Below the pieces are notes generated by a model. It searched no databases, had not been told where the DNA came from, and worked only from the letters and a program-made list of their open reading frames with translations. From the NCBI GenBank assembly GCA_029939635.1, contig JAOZSN010000171.1:1-5644 (forward strand): DNA of 5,644 bases. The letters are read 5' to 3'. Source of the DNA: Deltaproteobacteria bacterium (GTDB taxonomy: Bacteria > Desulfobacterota > Desulfobulbia > Desulfobulbales > SURF-16). The number at the start of each line of letters is the position of its first letter. Within the stretch, counting starts at the first letter, position 1. A program made the translations under genes and the position numbers. Positions 1-5,570 of the stretch are shown piece by piece.

Positions 1-1
1 C

Positions 2-133
2 GTTACCACCTTTATTGAGGTTGGCCCGAAAAAGGTGCTCACTGGCATGATGAAAAAATTACTCCCGGCGGGTCATGACTGTACCTGTGTGCAGGTAGAG
101 AGTCCGGAAGGAATCGCAAAGCTGGTTGGCTAG
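2..133 (+). CDS. fabD: Malonyl-CoA:ACP transacylase, C-terminal end (partial)
   Basis: The window opens inside a reading frame that starts at base 2 and ends with TAG at 131-133, giving the last 43 residues of a protein. The segment TFIEVGPKKVLTGMMKK matches the conserved C-terminal part of FabD, where a phrase like 'FxEVGPGKVLTGLxKR' precedes the final helix and strand. FabD moves the malonyl group from CoA to acyl carrier protein in type II fatty-acid synthesis in the cytoplasm. The catalytic Ser and His lie upstream and cannot be checked here. The tail (VQVESPEGIAKLVG) is of ordinary length for the family. Other acyltransferase domains, such as those of polyketide synthases, share the EVGP motif, but the short end and the housekeeping context favour FabD. 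Confidence 0.82.
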   Translation, partial: VTTFIEVGPKKVLTGMMKKLLPAGHDCTCVQVESPEGIAKLVG

Positions 134-182
134 GTTGGACTGTTCGGGGTGGCTGTGCGTAGCGATCCTTAACTATTCTTCC

Positions 183-211
183 TTGACAACTGGCCTGTGA
201 CCATGTATTTT
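183..211 (+). promoter_or_regulatory. Candidate sigma-70 promoter for ffh
   Basis: A perfect -35 hexamer TTGACA (183-188) is followed after a 17-nt spacer by TATTTT (206-211), which matches the -10 consensus at four of six positions. It lies in the 242-nt gap between fabD and ffh and would start transcription near 218, giving a leader of about 160 nt before the ffh ATG. The leader includes a small hairpin (GGGCA 229-233 with TGCCC 245-249) and an AT-rich stretch at 277-290. This is a pattern match only. Confidence 0.35.
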
Positions 212-375
212 CTGCTGTTTCCGCAAATGGGCATGGGATACCTTTGCCCTGCGTGCTGTGGAGCTATAGTGTAGTACATTAATATATAAAGAGTTTTATG
301 GGATTTAATCCTGAACCTCGTGCGGAGTCTTTATTTTGCTCTGCTGACCGGACTTCAGCCTAGTAAGCTAAAAAT

Positions 376-1737
376 ATGTTTGATAATCTGTCGGATCGCC
401 TAAATAATGTTTTTCGTGACCTGCGTGGCCACGGTAAACTATCTGAAAAGAATATTCAGGAAGCCTTAAAAGAGGTGCGCATGGCGCTCCTTGAGGCAGA
501 CGTGAATTTCAAGGTGGTGAAGGATTTTATCGCCACCATTCAAGAGAAGGCAGTGGGTAAAGAGGTGCTGGAAAGCCTCTCTCCCGGTCAGCAGGTCATT
601 AAGATTGTAAACGTTGAGTTGGTGGAGTTACTTGGCGGTCAGGCGCAGGAACTGGATCTGAGCGGTAAGGGGCCAGCCATTATAATGATGGTCGGCTTGC
701 AGGGTTCAGGTAAGACCACTACCTCTGGTAAGTTGGCCAAGCTGTTACGTAAGCAGGGGCGCAAGCCGTATTTGGTACCTGCTGATGTCTATCGTCCAGC
801 GGCCATTGAGCAGCTTACGGTGCTGGGCAAGAGTCTTGATATTCCTGTCCATCCCTCTGATGGTAAGCAGGATCCGGTAACCATCAGTAAGAATGCTGTT
901 ATCGTCGCAGAGAAGAGTGGCTACGATACCCTGCTTATTGATACGGCAGGTCGACTCCATGTGGATGAAGAGTTGATGGGGGAATTGCAGAATATTAAAT
1001 CTGCAGTGAAACCAGCTGAAATTCTTTTTGTCGCAGATGCCATGACCGGCCAGGACGCCGTTACGGTGGCTGACAAGTTTAATCAGGATCTGGCCATAAG
1101 TGGTGTGGTTCTGACCAAGATGGAGGGTGATGCCCGCGGCGGTGCTGCCCTGTCCATCAAGAAGGTAACCCAACGGCCCATTAAATTCGTTGGTACCGGT
1201 GAGGAACTCGATGCTATTGAGGTCTTTCATCCTGACCGTGTTGCCTCCCGTATCCTTGGTATGGGAGATATTCTCTCCCTTATTGAGAAGGCTGAAGAGG
1301 TTGTTGATAAGAAACAGGCTGCAAAGCTGGCTAAGAAAATCAACAAGGATGCCTTTACCCTGGAGGATTTCCTCGGCCAGATTCAGCAGATTAAAAAAAT
1401 GGGTTCCTTGGAATCACTCATGGGTATGATTCCTGGCATGAACCGTTTAAAGCAGGTGAAGGATATGCCTAAGCCCGATGAAAAAGAGCTAGGCAAGGTG
1501 GAAGCAGTGATTCGCTCCATGACAGCTGAAGAGCGGCGTAAGCATCAGATTCTCAACGCCAGTCGTCGCCAGCGTATTGCCAAGGGCAGTGGTACCTCGG
1601 TGCAGGATGTTAATAAAGTCATCAAAAGCTACACTGAAATGCTGAAGATGATGAAGAAGATGAAGGGTAAGATGGGTGGTGGTAAGGCCGTTGGCGGCAA
1701 GAAGAGGCGTAAGCGCCCAAAAGGACTTACCCGCTAG
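376..1737 (+). CDS. ffh: Signal recognition particle GTPase Ffh (SRP54)
   Basis: This 453-residue protein has the full length and domain order of bacterial Ffh. An N-terminal four-helix N domain (about 1-90) leads into the GTPase G domain: P-loop GLQGSGKT at 107-114, the DVYRPAA segment from 137, DTAGR at 189-193 and TKMEGDARGG at 247-256. The methionine-rich M domain (about 325-430) holds MGSLESLMGMIPGM and the RNA-binding ILNASRRQRIAKGSG helices, and a lysine-rich tail follows. With 4.5S/SRP RNA it binds signal sequences emerging from the ribosome and hands them to FtsY at the membrane. The ATG at 376 starts with the standard MFDNLSDRL. No strong Shine-Dalgarno precedes it (the upstream bases are AGTAAGCTAAAAAT). 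No SRP RNA gene is recognisable here. It is separated from rpsP by a 249-nt structured gap, so it may be transcribed apart from the genes that follow. Confidence 0.98.
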   Translation: MFDNLSDRLNNVFRDLRGHGKLSEKNIQEALKEVRMALLEADVNFKVVKDFIATIQEKAVGKEVLESLSPGQQVIKIVNVELVELLGGQAQELDLSGKGPAIIMMVGLQGSGKTTTSGKLAKLLRKQGRKPYLVPADVYRPAAIEQLTVLGKSLDIPVHPSDGKQDPVTISKNAVIVAEKSGYDTLLIDTAGRLHVDEELMGELQNIKSAVKPAEILFVADAMTGQDAVTVADKFNQDLAISGVVLTKMEGDARGGAALSIKKVTQRPIKFVGTGEELDAIEVFHPDRVASRILGMGDILSLIEKAEEVVDKKQAAKLAKKINKDAFTLEDFLGQIQQIKKMGSLESLMGMIPGMNRLKQVKDMPKPDEKELGKVEAVIRSMTAEERRKHQILNASRRQRIAKGSGTSVQDVNKVIKSYTEMLKMMKKMKGKMGGGKAVGGKKRRKRPKGLTR

Positions 1738-1946
1738 GTAAATGTTTAGGAGCACCCCATCTTCGGAGTCGTTGTTACCTGCCCATTTAGGCCTTCTCGC
1801 ATAGCAAACTGCGGAGTCTGCGCTTACCGTTCGAAGTTCTAAATGAACAGATATGACGCACTTCTGAACATTTACTTCGAAGTAGAAGCTAGAAGATGTG
1901 AAATAAATATTGAAGGTGAAGAAAGGTGGGGTGTTGTTTCCTAAAC
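1738..1946. repeat. Structured palindromic intergenic element, copy 1 (ffh-rpsP gap)
   Basis: Almost the whole ffh-rpsP gap is one nested inverted-repeat structure starting at the base after the ffh stop. Fold (a) pairs 1738-1752 with 1861-1875 (15 bp, two of them G-T), continues imperfectly to 1765/1848, and after a 16-nt one-sided insertion (1766-1781) pairs CATTTAG 1784-1790 with CTAAATG 1839-1845. Fold (b) uses the same left arm with a more distal right arm: 1744-1751 with 1939-1946, 1753-1759 with 1927-1933, and 1760-1764 with 1918-1922, 20 bp in all. The left arm AGGAGCACCCCATCTTCG (1748-1765) matches 16 of 18 bases of the element after rplS, and CTAAATGAAC (1839-1848) matches 9 of 10. 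A perfect 12-bp palindrome, TACTTCGAAGTA, sits at 1873-1884. No reading frame here looks like a gene. It may be a dispersed repeat, an attenuator or leader for rpsP, or a terminator for ffh, although it has no T-tract. Confidence 0.7.
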
Positions 1947-1986
1947 CGCTTCAGCCTTTTTCGTTGTTAATTAAATAGGTGAAAAA

Positions 1987-2226
1987 ATGTCAGTATCTAT
2001 TCGTTTGACCCGCATGGGTAAGAAGAAAAAGCCGTTTTATCGTATCGTTGCTGCCAGTACTGCGGCTCCCCGTGATGGTAAGTTTCTTGAGGTTCTTGGA
2101 ACCTATGATCCTTTGCAGGATCCTGTCGCAATCACTATCCATCAGGAAAAACTGCAGAAATGGCTCGATGTTGGTGCCCTGCCCAGTGATACAGTAAAAA
2201 GTCTGATAGCACAGCAGCAGGCGTAA
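1987..2226 (+). CDS. rpsP: 30S ribosomal protein S16
   Basis: This 79-residue protein begins MSVSIRLTRMGKKKKPFYRIV and carries the family landmarks SxxPRDGKFLEVLGTYDP (about 24-42) and the C-terminal segment with KLQKWLDVGALPSDTV. S16 binds 16S rRNA early in 30S assembly. The length is usual for bacteria. The start ATG follows AGGTG (1977-1981), an acceptable ribosome-binding site. It opens a tight run with khpA only 7 nt downstream, the order common in many bacteria. Its long structured leader (1738-1946) is the obvious place to look for control of this gene, but no known S16 autoregulatory element is recognised. Confidence 0.98.
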   Translation: MSVSIRLTRMGKKKKPFYRIVAASTAAPRDGKFLEVLGTYDPLQDPVAITIHQEKLQKWLDVGALPSDTVKSLIAQQQA

Positions 2227-2233
2227 TTCTCCT

Positions 2234-2464
2234 ATGCAGGAGTTGATAAAGCATATAGCCCTCGCCCTGGTCGATAAGCCTGAATCTGTAGAGGTTAAGG
2301 ACGTCGAGCGCGAAGACTGTCAGGTGCTTGAACTCCATGTTGCTCCAGATGATTTAGGCAAGGTTATTGGCAAACAGGGACGCACGGCTCGGGCCATGCG
2401 CTCACTGCTTCGTGCTGCACGGCCTGACCAGGAAAAACGACTGCGCCTGGAAATAGTAGAGTAA
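2234..2464 (+). CDS. khpA: KH-domain RNA-binding protein (KhpA/YlqC family)
   Basis: A 76-residue single-domain protein. The type II KH signature is clear: APDDLGKVIGKQGRTARAMR (37-56) contains the GxxG loop at G46-K47-Q48-G49, and LRLEIVE forms the final strand. Family members are small cytoplasmic RNA chaperone-like proteins that, in Gram-positive bacteria, pair with KhpB/Jag and influence cell size and sRNA-linked regulation; the role in this group is inferred. It sits 7 nt after rpsP and 4 nt before rimM, the usual position of this gene in S16-RimM-TrmD operons. There is no convincing Shine-Dalgarno in front of the ATG (TTCTCCT precedes it), so translation coupled to rpsP is likely. Confidence 0.95.
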   Translation: MQELIKHIALALVDKPESVEVKDVEREDCQVLELHVAPDDLGKVIGKQGRTARAMRSLLRAARPDQEKRLRLEIVE

Positions 2465-2468
2465 AAGG

Positions 2469-2999
2469 ATGGCAGAACTGGATCTTGCCCACTGTCTTGA
2501 GGTCGGGAAGGTAGGTAAAGCCCACGGTATTCGGGGCCAATTTAAGCTCCACTCCTCCAGTGGTCAGCCAGAAAATTTCTCTGATTATGATGAGATTATT
2601 CTGCAGGCCAAAGATGGGAGTCTGCAAAGGATTGTCCTTGTCGCTGTGCGTATCCAGGGCCGTTTTGCCGTGGCAAGCAGTAAAACTATTGTTGATCGCA
2701 CCCAGGCTGAGGCCTTAACCGGCAGTAAAGTCTGGGTGGCGGAAAGCCAGCTGGCGGACTTACCAGATGATGAGTTTTACTGGCATGATATCATTGGAGC
2801 CCAGGTAGTTAGTAGCAGTGGGGAAGAGATTGGCATTCTGGATACTATATTTGCCACTGCTGGCAGCGATATGCTGGTGGTGAAGAGTGGTAGAGAAGAG
2901 GTGCTTATCCCAGCTCAACCAGAATATATTGTTGAGGTAGAGACCGATAAAGTTGTTGTTGATCTCCCCCCCGGTATGCTGGAGTTGAATAAAAAGTAG
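2469..2999 (+). CDS. rimM: Ribosome maturation factor RimM
   Basis: This 176-residue protein has both RimM domains. The N-terminal beta-barrel starts with VGKVGKAHGIRGQFK (12-26). The C-terminal PRC-barrel starts with DDEFYWHDIIGAQV (100-113) and includes the LIPA strand (146-149) and VDLPPGML (164-171), the last matching the family's 'VDxPEGLL' ending. RimM binds S19 and the head of the 30S subunit and promotes late 16S processing. The ATG is 4 nt after the khpA stop. The purine run AAAAGG lies directly against the start codon, so spacing is short and coupling to khpA is likely. Length is normal for the family. Confidence 0.96.
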   Translation: MAELDLAHCLEVGKVGKAHGIRGQFKLHSSSGQPENFSDYDEIILQAKDGSLQRIVLVAVRIQGRFAVASSKTIVDRTQAEALTGSKVWVAESQLADLPDDEFYWHDIIGAQVVSSSGEEIGILDTIFATAGSDMLVVKSGREEVLIPAQPEYIVEVETDKVVVDLPPGMLELNKK

Positions 3000-3040
3000 C
3001 TCCACTTTTAACACCTTCAGCCTGGCAGTTGCTAAATTAC

Positions 3041-3769
3041 ATGCGCTTTGATGTTCTGACTATTTTTCCTGATTTGCTTAGTTCCCCCCTTGAGGAGGGC
3101 ATACTGCGACGAGCCAGGGAAAATGGCCAGATTGAGGTGGGAATCACAAATATTCGTGATTTTGCCACCGATAAACACTCCATGACTGACGATCGACCCT
3201 TTGGGGGCGGTGAGGGCATGGTAATGAAGCCTGAACCTCTGGCTGCTGCAGTTAAGACCGTTACGGCTGAAAAACAGGCCCGAGTGGTTCTGCTCAGCCC
3301 TCAGGGCCGGCAGTTTAACCAGCACATGGCAGAAGAATTTGCCACTGATTATGAACATCTTGTCCTTGTTTGTGGTCGGTATGAAGGGTTAGATCAGCGT
3401 TTTATTGATACGTATGTGGATGAAGAAGTCTCCATTGGCGACTTTATCCTTACTGGCGGCGAGTTGGCCGCTATGCTGATTATTGATGCCGTGACCCGCC
3501 TCTTACCCGGTGTTTTGGGGTGTGCAGCCTCTGTCAGCGAGGATAGTTTTAGTCGAGGCGGACTGAAATATCCGCAATACACTCGGCCGCGAGAGTTTGA
3601 AGGGCAGGAGATTCCTGAGGTGTTACTCTCTGGTGATCATGGCCGTATTGCCAAATGGCGTTGGCTTGAGGCTATGCGACAGACAATGGCTAAACGCCCT
3701 GATCTCATGGCCAGCCTTGAGTTGACTAAGGCAGAGAGAAAGATGTTAGAGAAACATGGCATTGTCTAA
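3041..3769 (+). CDS. trmD: tRNA (guanine-37-N1)-methyltransferase TrmD
   Basis: TrmD methylates N1 of G37 next to the anticodon, using S-adenosylmethionine, and prevents +1 frameshifting. The start is taken at ATG 3041, giving MRFDVLTIFPDLL, the standard N terminus and 242 residues; a TTG at 3029 would add four residues with no family support. Landmarks are DRPFGGGEGMVM (51-62), LLSPQGRQF (94-102 region), CGRYEGLDQRF (111-121), and the trefoil-knot SAM site SIGDFILTGGELAA (131-144) with LLPGVLG. EDSF at 167-170 contains Asp168, which corresponds to the catalytic aspartate of E. coli TrmD. The C-terminal tRNA-binding part includes YTRPREFEGQEIPEVLLSGDH and IAKWRW. No strong ribosome-binding site precedes it. 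Its end overlaps the next gene by 14 nt. Confidence 0.97.
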   Translation: MRFDVLTIFPDLLSSPLEEGILRRARENGQIEVGITNIRDFATDKHSMTDDRPFGGGEGMVMKPEPLAAAVKTVTAEKQARVVLLSPQGRQFNQHMAEEFATDYEHLVLVCGRYEGLDQRFIDTYVDEEVSIGDFILTGGELAAMLIIDAVTRLLPGVLGCAASVSEDSFSRGGLKYPQYTRPREFEGQEIPEVLLSGDHGRIAKWRWLEAMRQTMAKRPDLMASLELTKAERKMLEKHGIV

Positions 3770-4319
3770 GGGCAGAGTAGATATTGCCCTGGTTCACTAT
3801 CCGGTCTACAATAAGAACCGGCAGGTGATCAGCTCGGCTGTTACTAATCTTGATCTCCATGATTTAGCGCGTGCTGCTCGCACCTATGGGGTGGGCACGG
3901 TCTTCATCATTACGCCGATCAAAGATCAGCAGAAGTTGGTGGAGGAAATTGTTGGCCACTGGCAGGATGGCTACGGTGCCAGTTATAATCCTGATCGTAA
4001 GGATGCTTTGGCTGTCGTCAAGATCTGTAGTGATCTGCAGGAGGCCGCCAAGCTTGTCGCAGAGCAAGGTGAATATACCTTGGTGGCCACAGCTGCTCAG
4101 GCCCAGGGCGAGGTATTGAGTCATAGCTCGGCTCGGCAACGGATTCAGTCTGGGGAGAATTTTTTACTGCTTTTTGGAACGGCTTGGGGACTGACAGAAG
4201 AAGTGTTTAGCAATGTGGATGGGGTGTTGGCCCCCATTAAAGGTAGCGGCGAGTATAATCATCTTTCCGTACGCTCAGCAGTGGCCATCATGTTAGATAA
4301 ATTACTCGGGGAAGTGTAA
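3756..4319 (+). CDS. SPOUT-class RNA methyltransferase, TrmD-associated (TM1570/COG4752 type)
   Basis: This 187-residue protein resembles the small SPOUT methyltransferase family found beside trmD, or fused to its C terminus, in several deep-branching bacteria and deltaproteobacteria. Visible landmarks are ALVHYPVYNK (11-20), TNLDLHDLARAARTYGV (30-46), LLLFGTAWGL (137-146) and YNHLSVRSAVAIMLDKLLG (167-185). The last two look like the glycine loop and closing helix of a trefoil-knot SAM-binding site. No extra RNA-binding domain is visible. The ATG at 3756 lies inside trmD and overlaps it by 14 nt, so the two proteins are translationally linked, which fits a shared tRNA or rRNA target. The substrate is not known to me; a role in RNA methylation is inferred from the fold. 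A later start is unlikely because the conserved region begins near residue 8. Confidence 0.88.
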   Translation: MALSKGRVDIALVHYPVYNKNRQVISSAVTNLDLHDLARAARTYGVGTVFIITPIKDQQKLVEEIVGHWQDGYGASYNPDRKDALAVVKICSDLQEAAKLVAEQGEYTLVATAAQAQGEVLSHSSARQRIQSGENFLLLFGTAWGLTEEVFSNVDGVLAPIKGSGEYNHLSVRSAVAIMLDKLLGEV

Positions 4320-4393
4320 TACCCCCTTTTGAAATATACAAAGACAACCGGTCGTATTTAGGCGGCTATTTGGATAACATAGGAGCAACAACC

Positions 4394-4738
4394 ATGAGTA
4401 TTATTGACCAGATTGAAAAAGAAAATATGCGTTATGATATCCCAGAATTTCGTTCTGGAGATACCGTCAAAGTACATATCCGCATTATTGAGGGAACCAA
4501 GGAAAGGGTTCAGGTATTTCAGGGTGTTGTTATCGCCCGTAAGAATGGTACCATGGGTGCCAACTTCACCGTGCGTAAGATTTCCCACGGTGTTGGCGTT
4601 GAGAAGACCTTTCCCCTTCATTCCCCCCGTATTGAGAAGATTGAGATTGTTACTCTTGGTCGGGTGAAGCGCTCCAAGCTCTACTACCTGCGTAATCTGC
4701 GTGGGAAGGCAGCTCGTATCCGCGAGCGTGGCCTCTAA
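4394..4738 (+). CDS. rplS: 50S ribosomal protein L19
   Basis: A 114-residue protein with the L19 pattern throughout: a basic N-terminal helix (IIDQIEKENMR), FRSGDTVKVHIRIIEGTKER (19-38), VQVFQGVVIARKNG (39-52), FTVRKISHGVGVEKTFPLHSP (58-78) and VKRSKLYYLRNLRGKAARI (91-109). L19 sits at the 30S-50S interface near the bridge formed with 16S rRNA. The ATG at 4394 follows AGGAG (4381-4385) at good spacing, the strongest ribosome-binding site in the window. The upstream in-frame TTG at 4370 lies before that site and is rejected. A 74-nt gap separates it from the SPOUT gene, and a long palindrome starts immediately after the stop. Confidence 0.98.
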   Translation: MSIIDQIEKENMRYDIPEFRSGDTVKVHIRIIEGTKERVQVFQGVVIARKNGTMGANFTVRKISHGVGVEKTFPLHSPRIEKIEIVTLGRVKRSKLYYLRNLRGKAARIRERGL

Positions 4739-4845
4739 AAAAAAGGCGAGGAGCAGCACATCTTCGCCCATCTAAAGCGAGCGGCATAGTATACTATTGC
4801 CACTCGCTCTAGATGAACGAATCTGCACCACTCCTCGCCTTTTTT
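4739..4845 (+). terminator. Long palindromic terminator after rplS
   Basis: Directly after the rplS stop, AAAAAAGGCGAGGAG (4739-4753) is perfectly complementary to CTCCTCGCCTTTTTT (4831-4845). The symmetry then continues without a gap to 4786/4798: 38 Watson-Crick pairs in 48 opposed positions, then a short TAGTATACTA tip. A GC-rich stem base followed by six T is the layout of an intrinsic terminator. The matching A-tract on the left would let it work for bottom-strand transcripts too. At 107 nt it is far longer than a normal terminator, so I read it as a palindromic element serving as one (see the repeat entry). Confidence 0.75.
4749..4835. repeat. Structured palindromic element, copy 2 (rplS-rnhB gap)
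   Basis: This is the core shared with the element in the ffh-rpsP gap. AGGAGCAGCACATCTTCG (4749-4766) matches 1748-1765 at 16 of 18 bases, CCCATCTA (4767-4774) matches 1782-1789 at 7 of 8, and CTAGATGAAC (4809-4818) matches 1839-1848 at 9 of 10. The right arms 4809-4835 and 1839-1865 are the same length (27 nt) with 19 identities. This copy lacks the 16-nt insertion and the extra distal arm of copy 1. Eight opposed positions are C-A on the top strand and none is G-T, so the bottom-strand RNA would gain eight G-U pairs. Confidence 0.75.
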
Positions 4846-4967
4846 CGGGAAATTTTGTTTTTCATACCGTTGCCTTGCGGCACCGGTTTGCTGATGTATT
4901 GCTGGCGTAAATGAGGATTTGTCTTGTTTGCGCTATTTTTTTGCCAAGGTTATAGGGGTGAAAGAGT

Positions 4968-5570
4968 ATGTCTAATTTTAGTTGGGAACGTGCCCTTTTT
5001 GAACAGGGGATTACCGCTGTGGCTGGGGTGGATGAGGCTGGGCGTGGGCCTTTGGCTGGGCCGGTGGTGGCTGGGGCCGTTATTTTGTCTGCTGATATTG
5101 ATTTAACTCCCTTTCGTGATTCTAAGAAGATGACTGCCAAGGCGCGGGAGCGTGTTTTTGCCCTGTTGTATGATCTTGATATTCCTTGCGGCGTTGGTAT
5201 CTGTTCTCCGGCGGAAATCGATGATATTAATATCCTCCAGGCCTCGCTGCTGGCCATGAAGCGCGCTGTATTGGATCTGCCCAGAGCCGCGGCCTATCTG
5301 CTGGTGGATGGCAAATTCACCGTGCCCATGGATCTGCCCCAGGAGGCCCTGATCAAGGGTGAGGACAAGAGCGCCTCCATTGCCGCCGCCTCCATCATCG
5401 CCAAGGTCAGCCGTGACCATCTCATGGTCGACTATGACCAGCAATATCCCCTCTATAATTTCGCCCAACACAAGGGCTATCCCACCAAGGCCCACAAGGC
5501 CATCATCGCTGAACACGGCATTTGCCCTATCCATCGCCGCACCTTTAAAGGTGTGTTGGAGTTTGTCTGA
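4968..5570 (+). CDS. rnhB: Ribonuclease HII
   Basis: RNase HII cuts the RNA strand of RNA-DNA hybrids and starts removal of single ribonucleotides from DNA. The 200-residue length is normal for the family. AGVDEAGRGPLAGPVVAGAVI (19-39) gives Asp22 and Glu23; DSKKM (51-55), INILQASLLAMKRAV (87-101) and LLVDG (111-115, Asp114) follow, then SIAAASIIAKVSRD (137-150) and QHKGYPTKAH. The usual fourth carboxylate lies in a GDxKS motif; here the sequence is G131-E132-D133-K134-S135, so that residue may be Glu132 with an extra Asp beside it. The ATG follows AGGGG (4954-4958) at good spacing. A terminator separates it from rplS, so it probably needs its own promoter, which I could not identify. Third codon positions change from T-rich to C-rich halfway through the gene. 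Confidence 0.96.
   Translation: MSNFSWERALFEQGITAVAGVDEAGRGPLAGPVVAGAVILSADIDLTPFRDSKKMTAKARERVFALLYDLDIPCGVGICSPAEIDDINILQASLLAMKRAVLDLPRAAAYLLVDGKFTVPMDLPQEALIKGEDKSASIAAASIIAKVSRDHLMVDYDQQYPLYNFAQHKGYPTKAHKAIIAEHGICPIHRRTFKGVLEFV

Noticed and set aside
134..375. SRP (4.5S) RNA gene between fabD and ffh
   Set aside because: I looked for the conserved SRP Alu-less domain IV loop (GGAAGGAAGCAGCC type) on the top strand and saw nothing like it.
745..1230. Bottom-strand open frames inside ffh, trmD, the SPOUT gene, rplS and rnhB
   Set aside because: They lie antisense to well-conserved genes, have no recognisable domains and no ribosome-binding sites; they are shadows of the real coding frames.
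1738..1986. Insertion sequence or gene remnant in the ffh-rpsP gap
   Set aside because: There is no reading frame of note, no transposase motif and no target-site duplication that I can see; the structure is a nested hairpin instead.
2990..3009. Terminator at the end of rimM
   Set aside because: AAAAGT and ACTTTT form only a 6-bp AT-rich stem around the stop codon with no GC core, too weak to end transcription inside this operon.
4329..4360. Internal promoter before rplS
   Set aside because: TTGAAA at 4329-4334 has no acceptable -10 hexamer at 16-18 nt; the nearest AT-rich hexamer (4355-4360) is 20 nt away.
4739..4845. Integron attC site
   Set aside because: The long imperfect palindrome and bottom-strand folding bias recall attC, but the terminal GTTRRRY/RYYYAAC core boxes are absent and no cassette or integrase gene is nearby.
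4846..4967. Promoter for rnhB
   Set aside because: One is expected after the terminator, but no -35/-10 pair with reasonable match and spacing could be picked out of the T-rich sequence.
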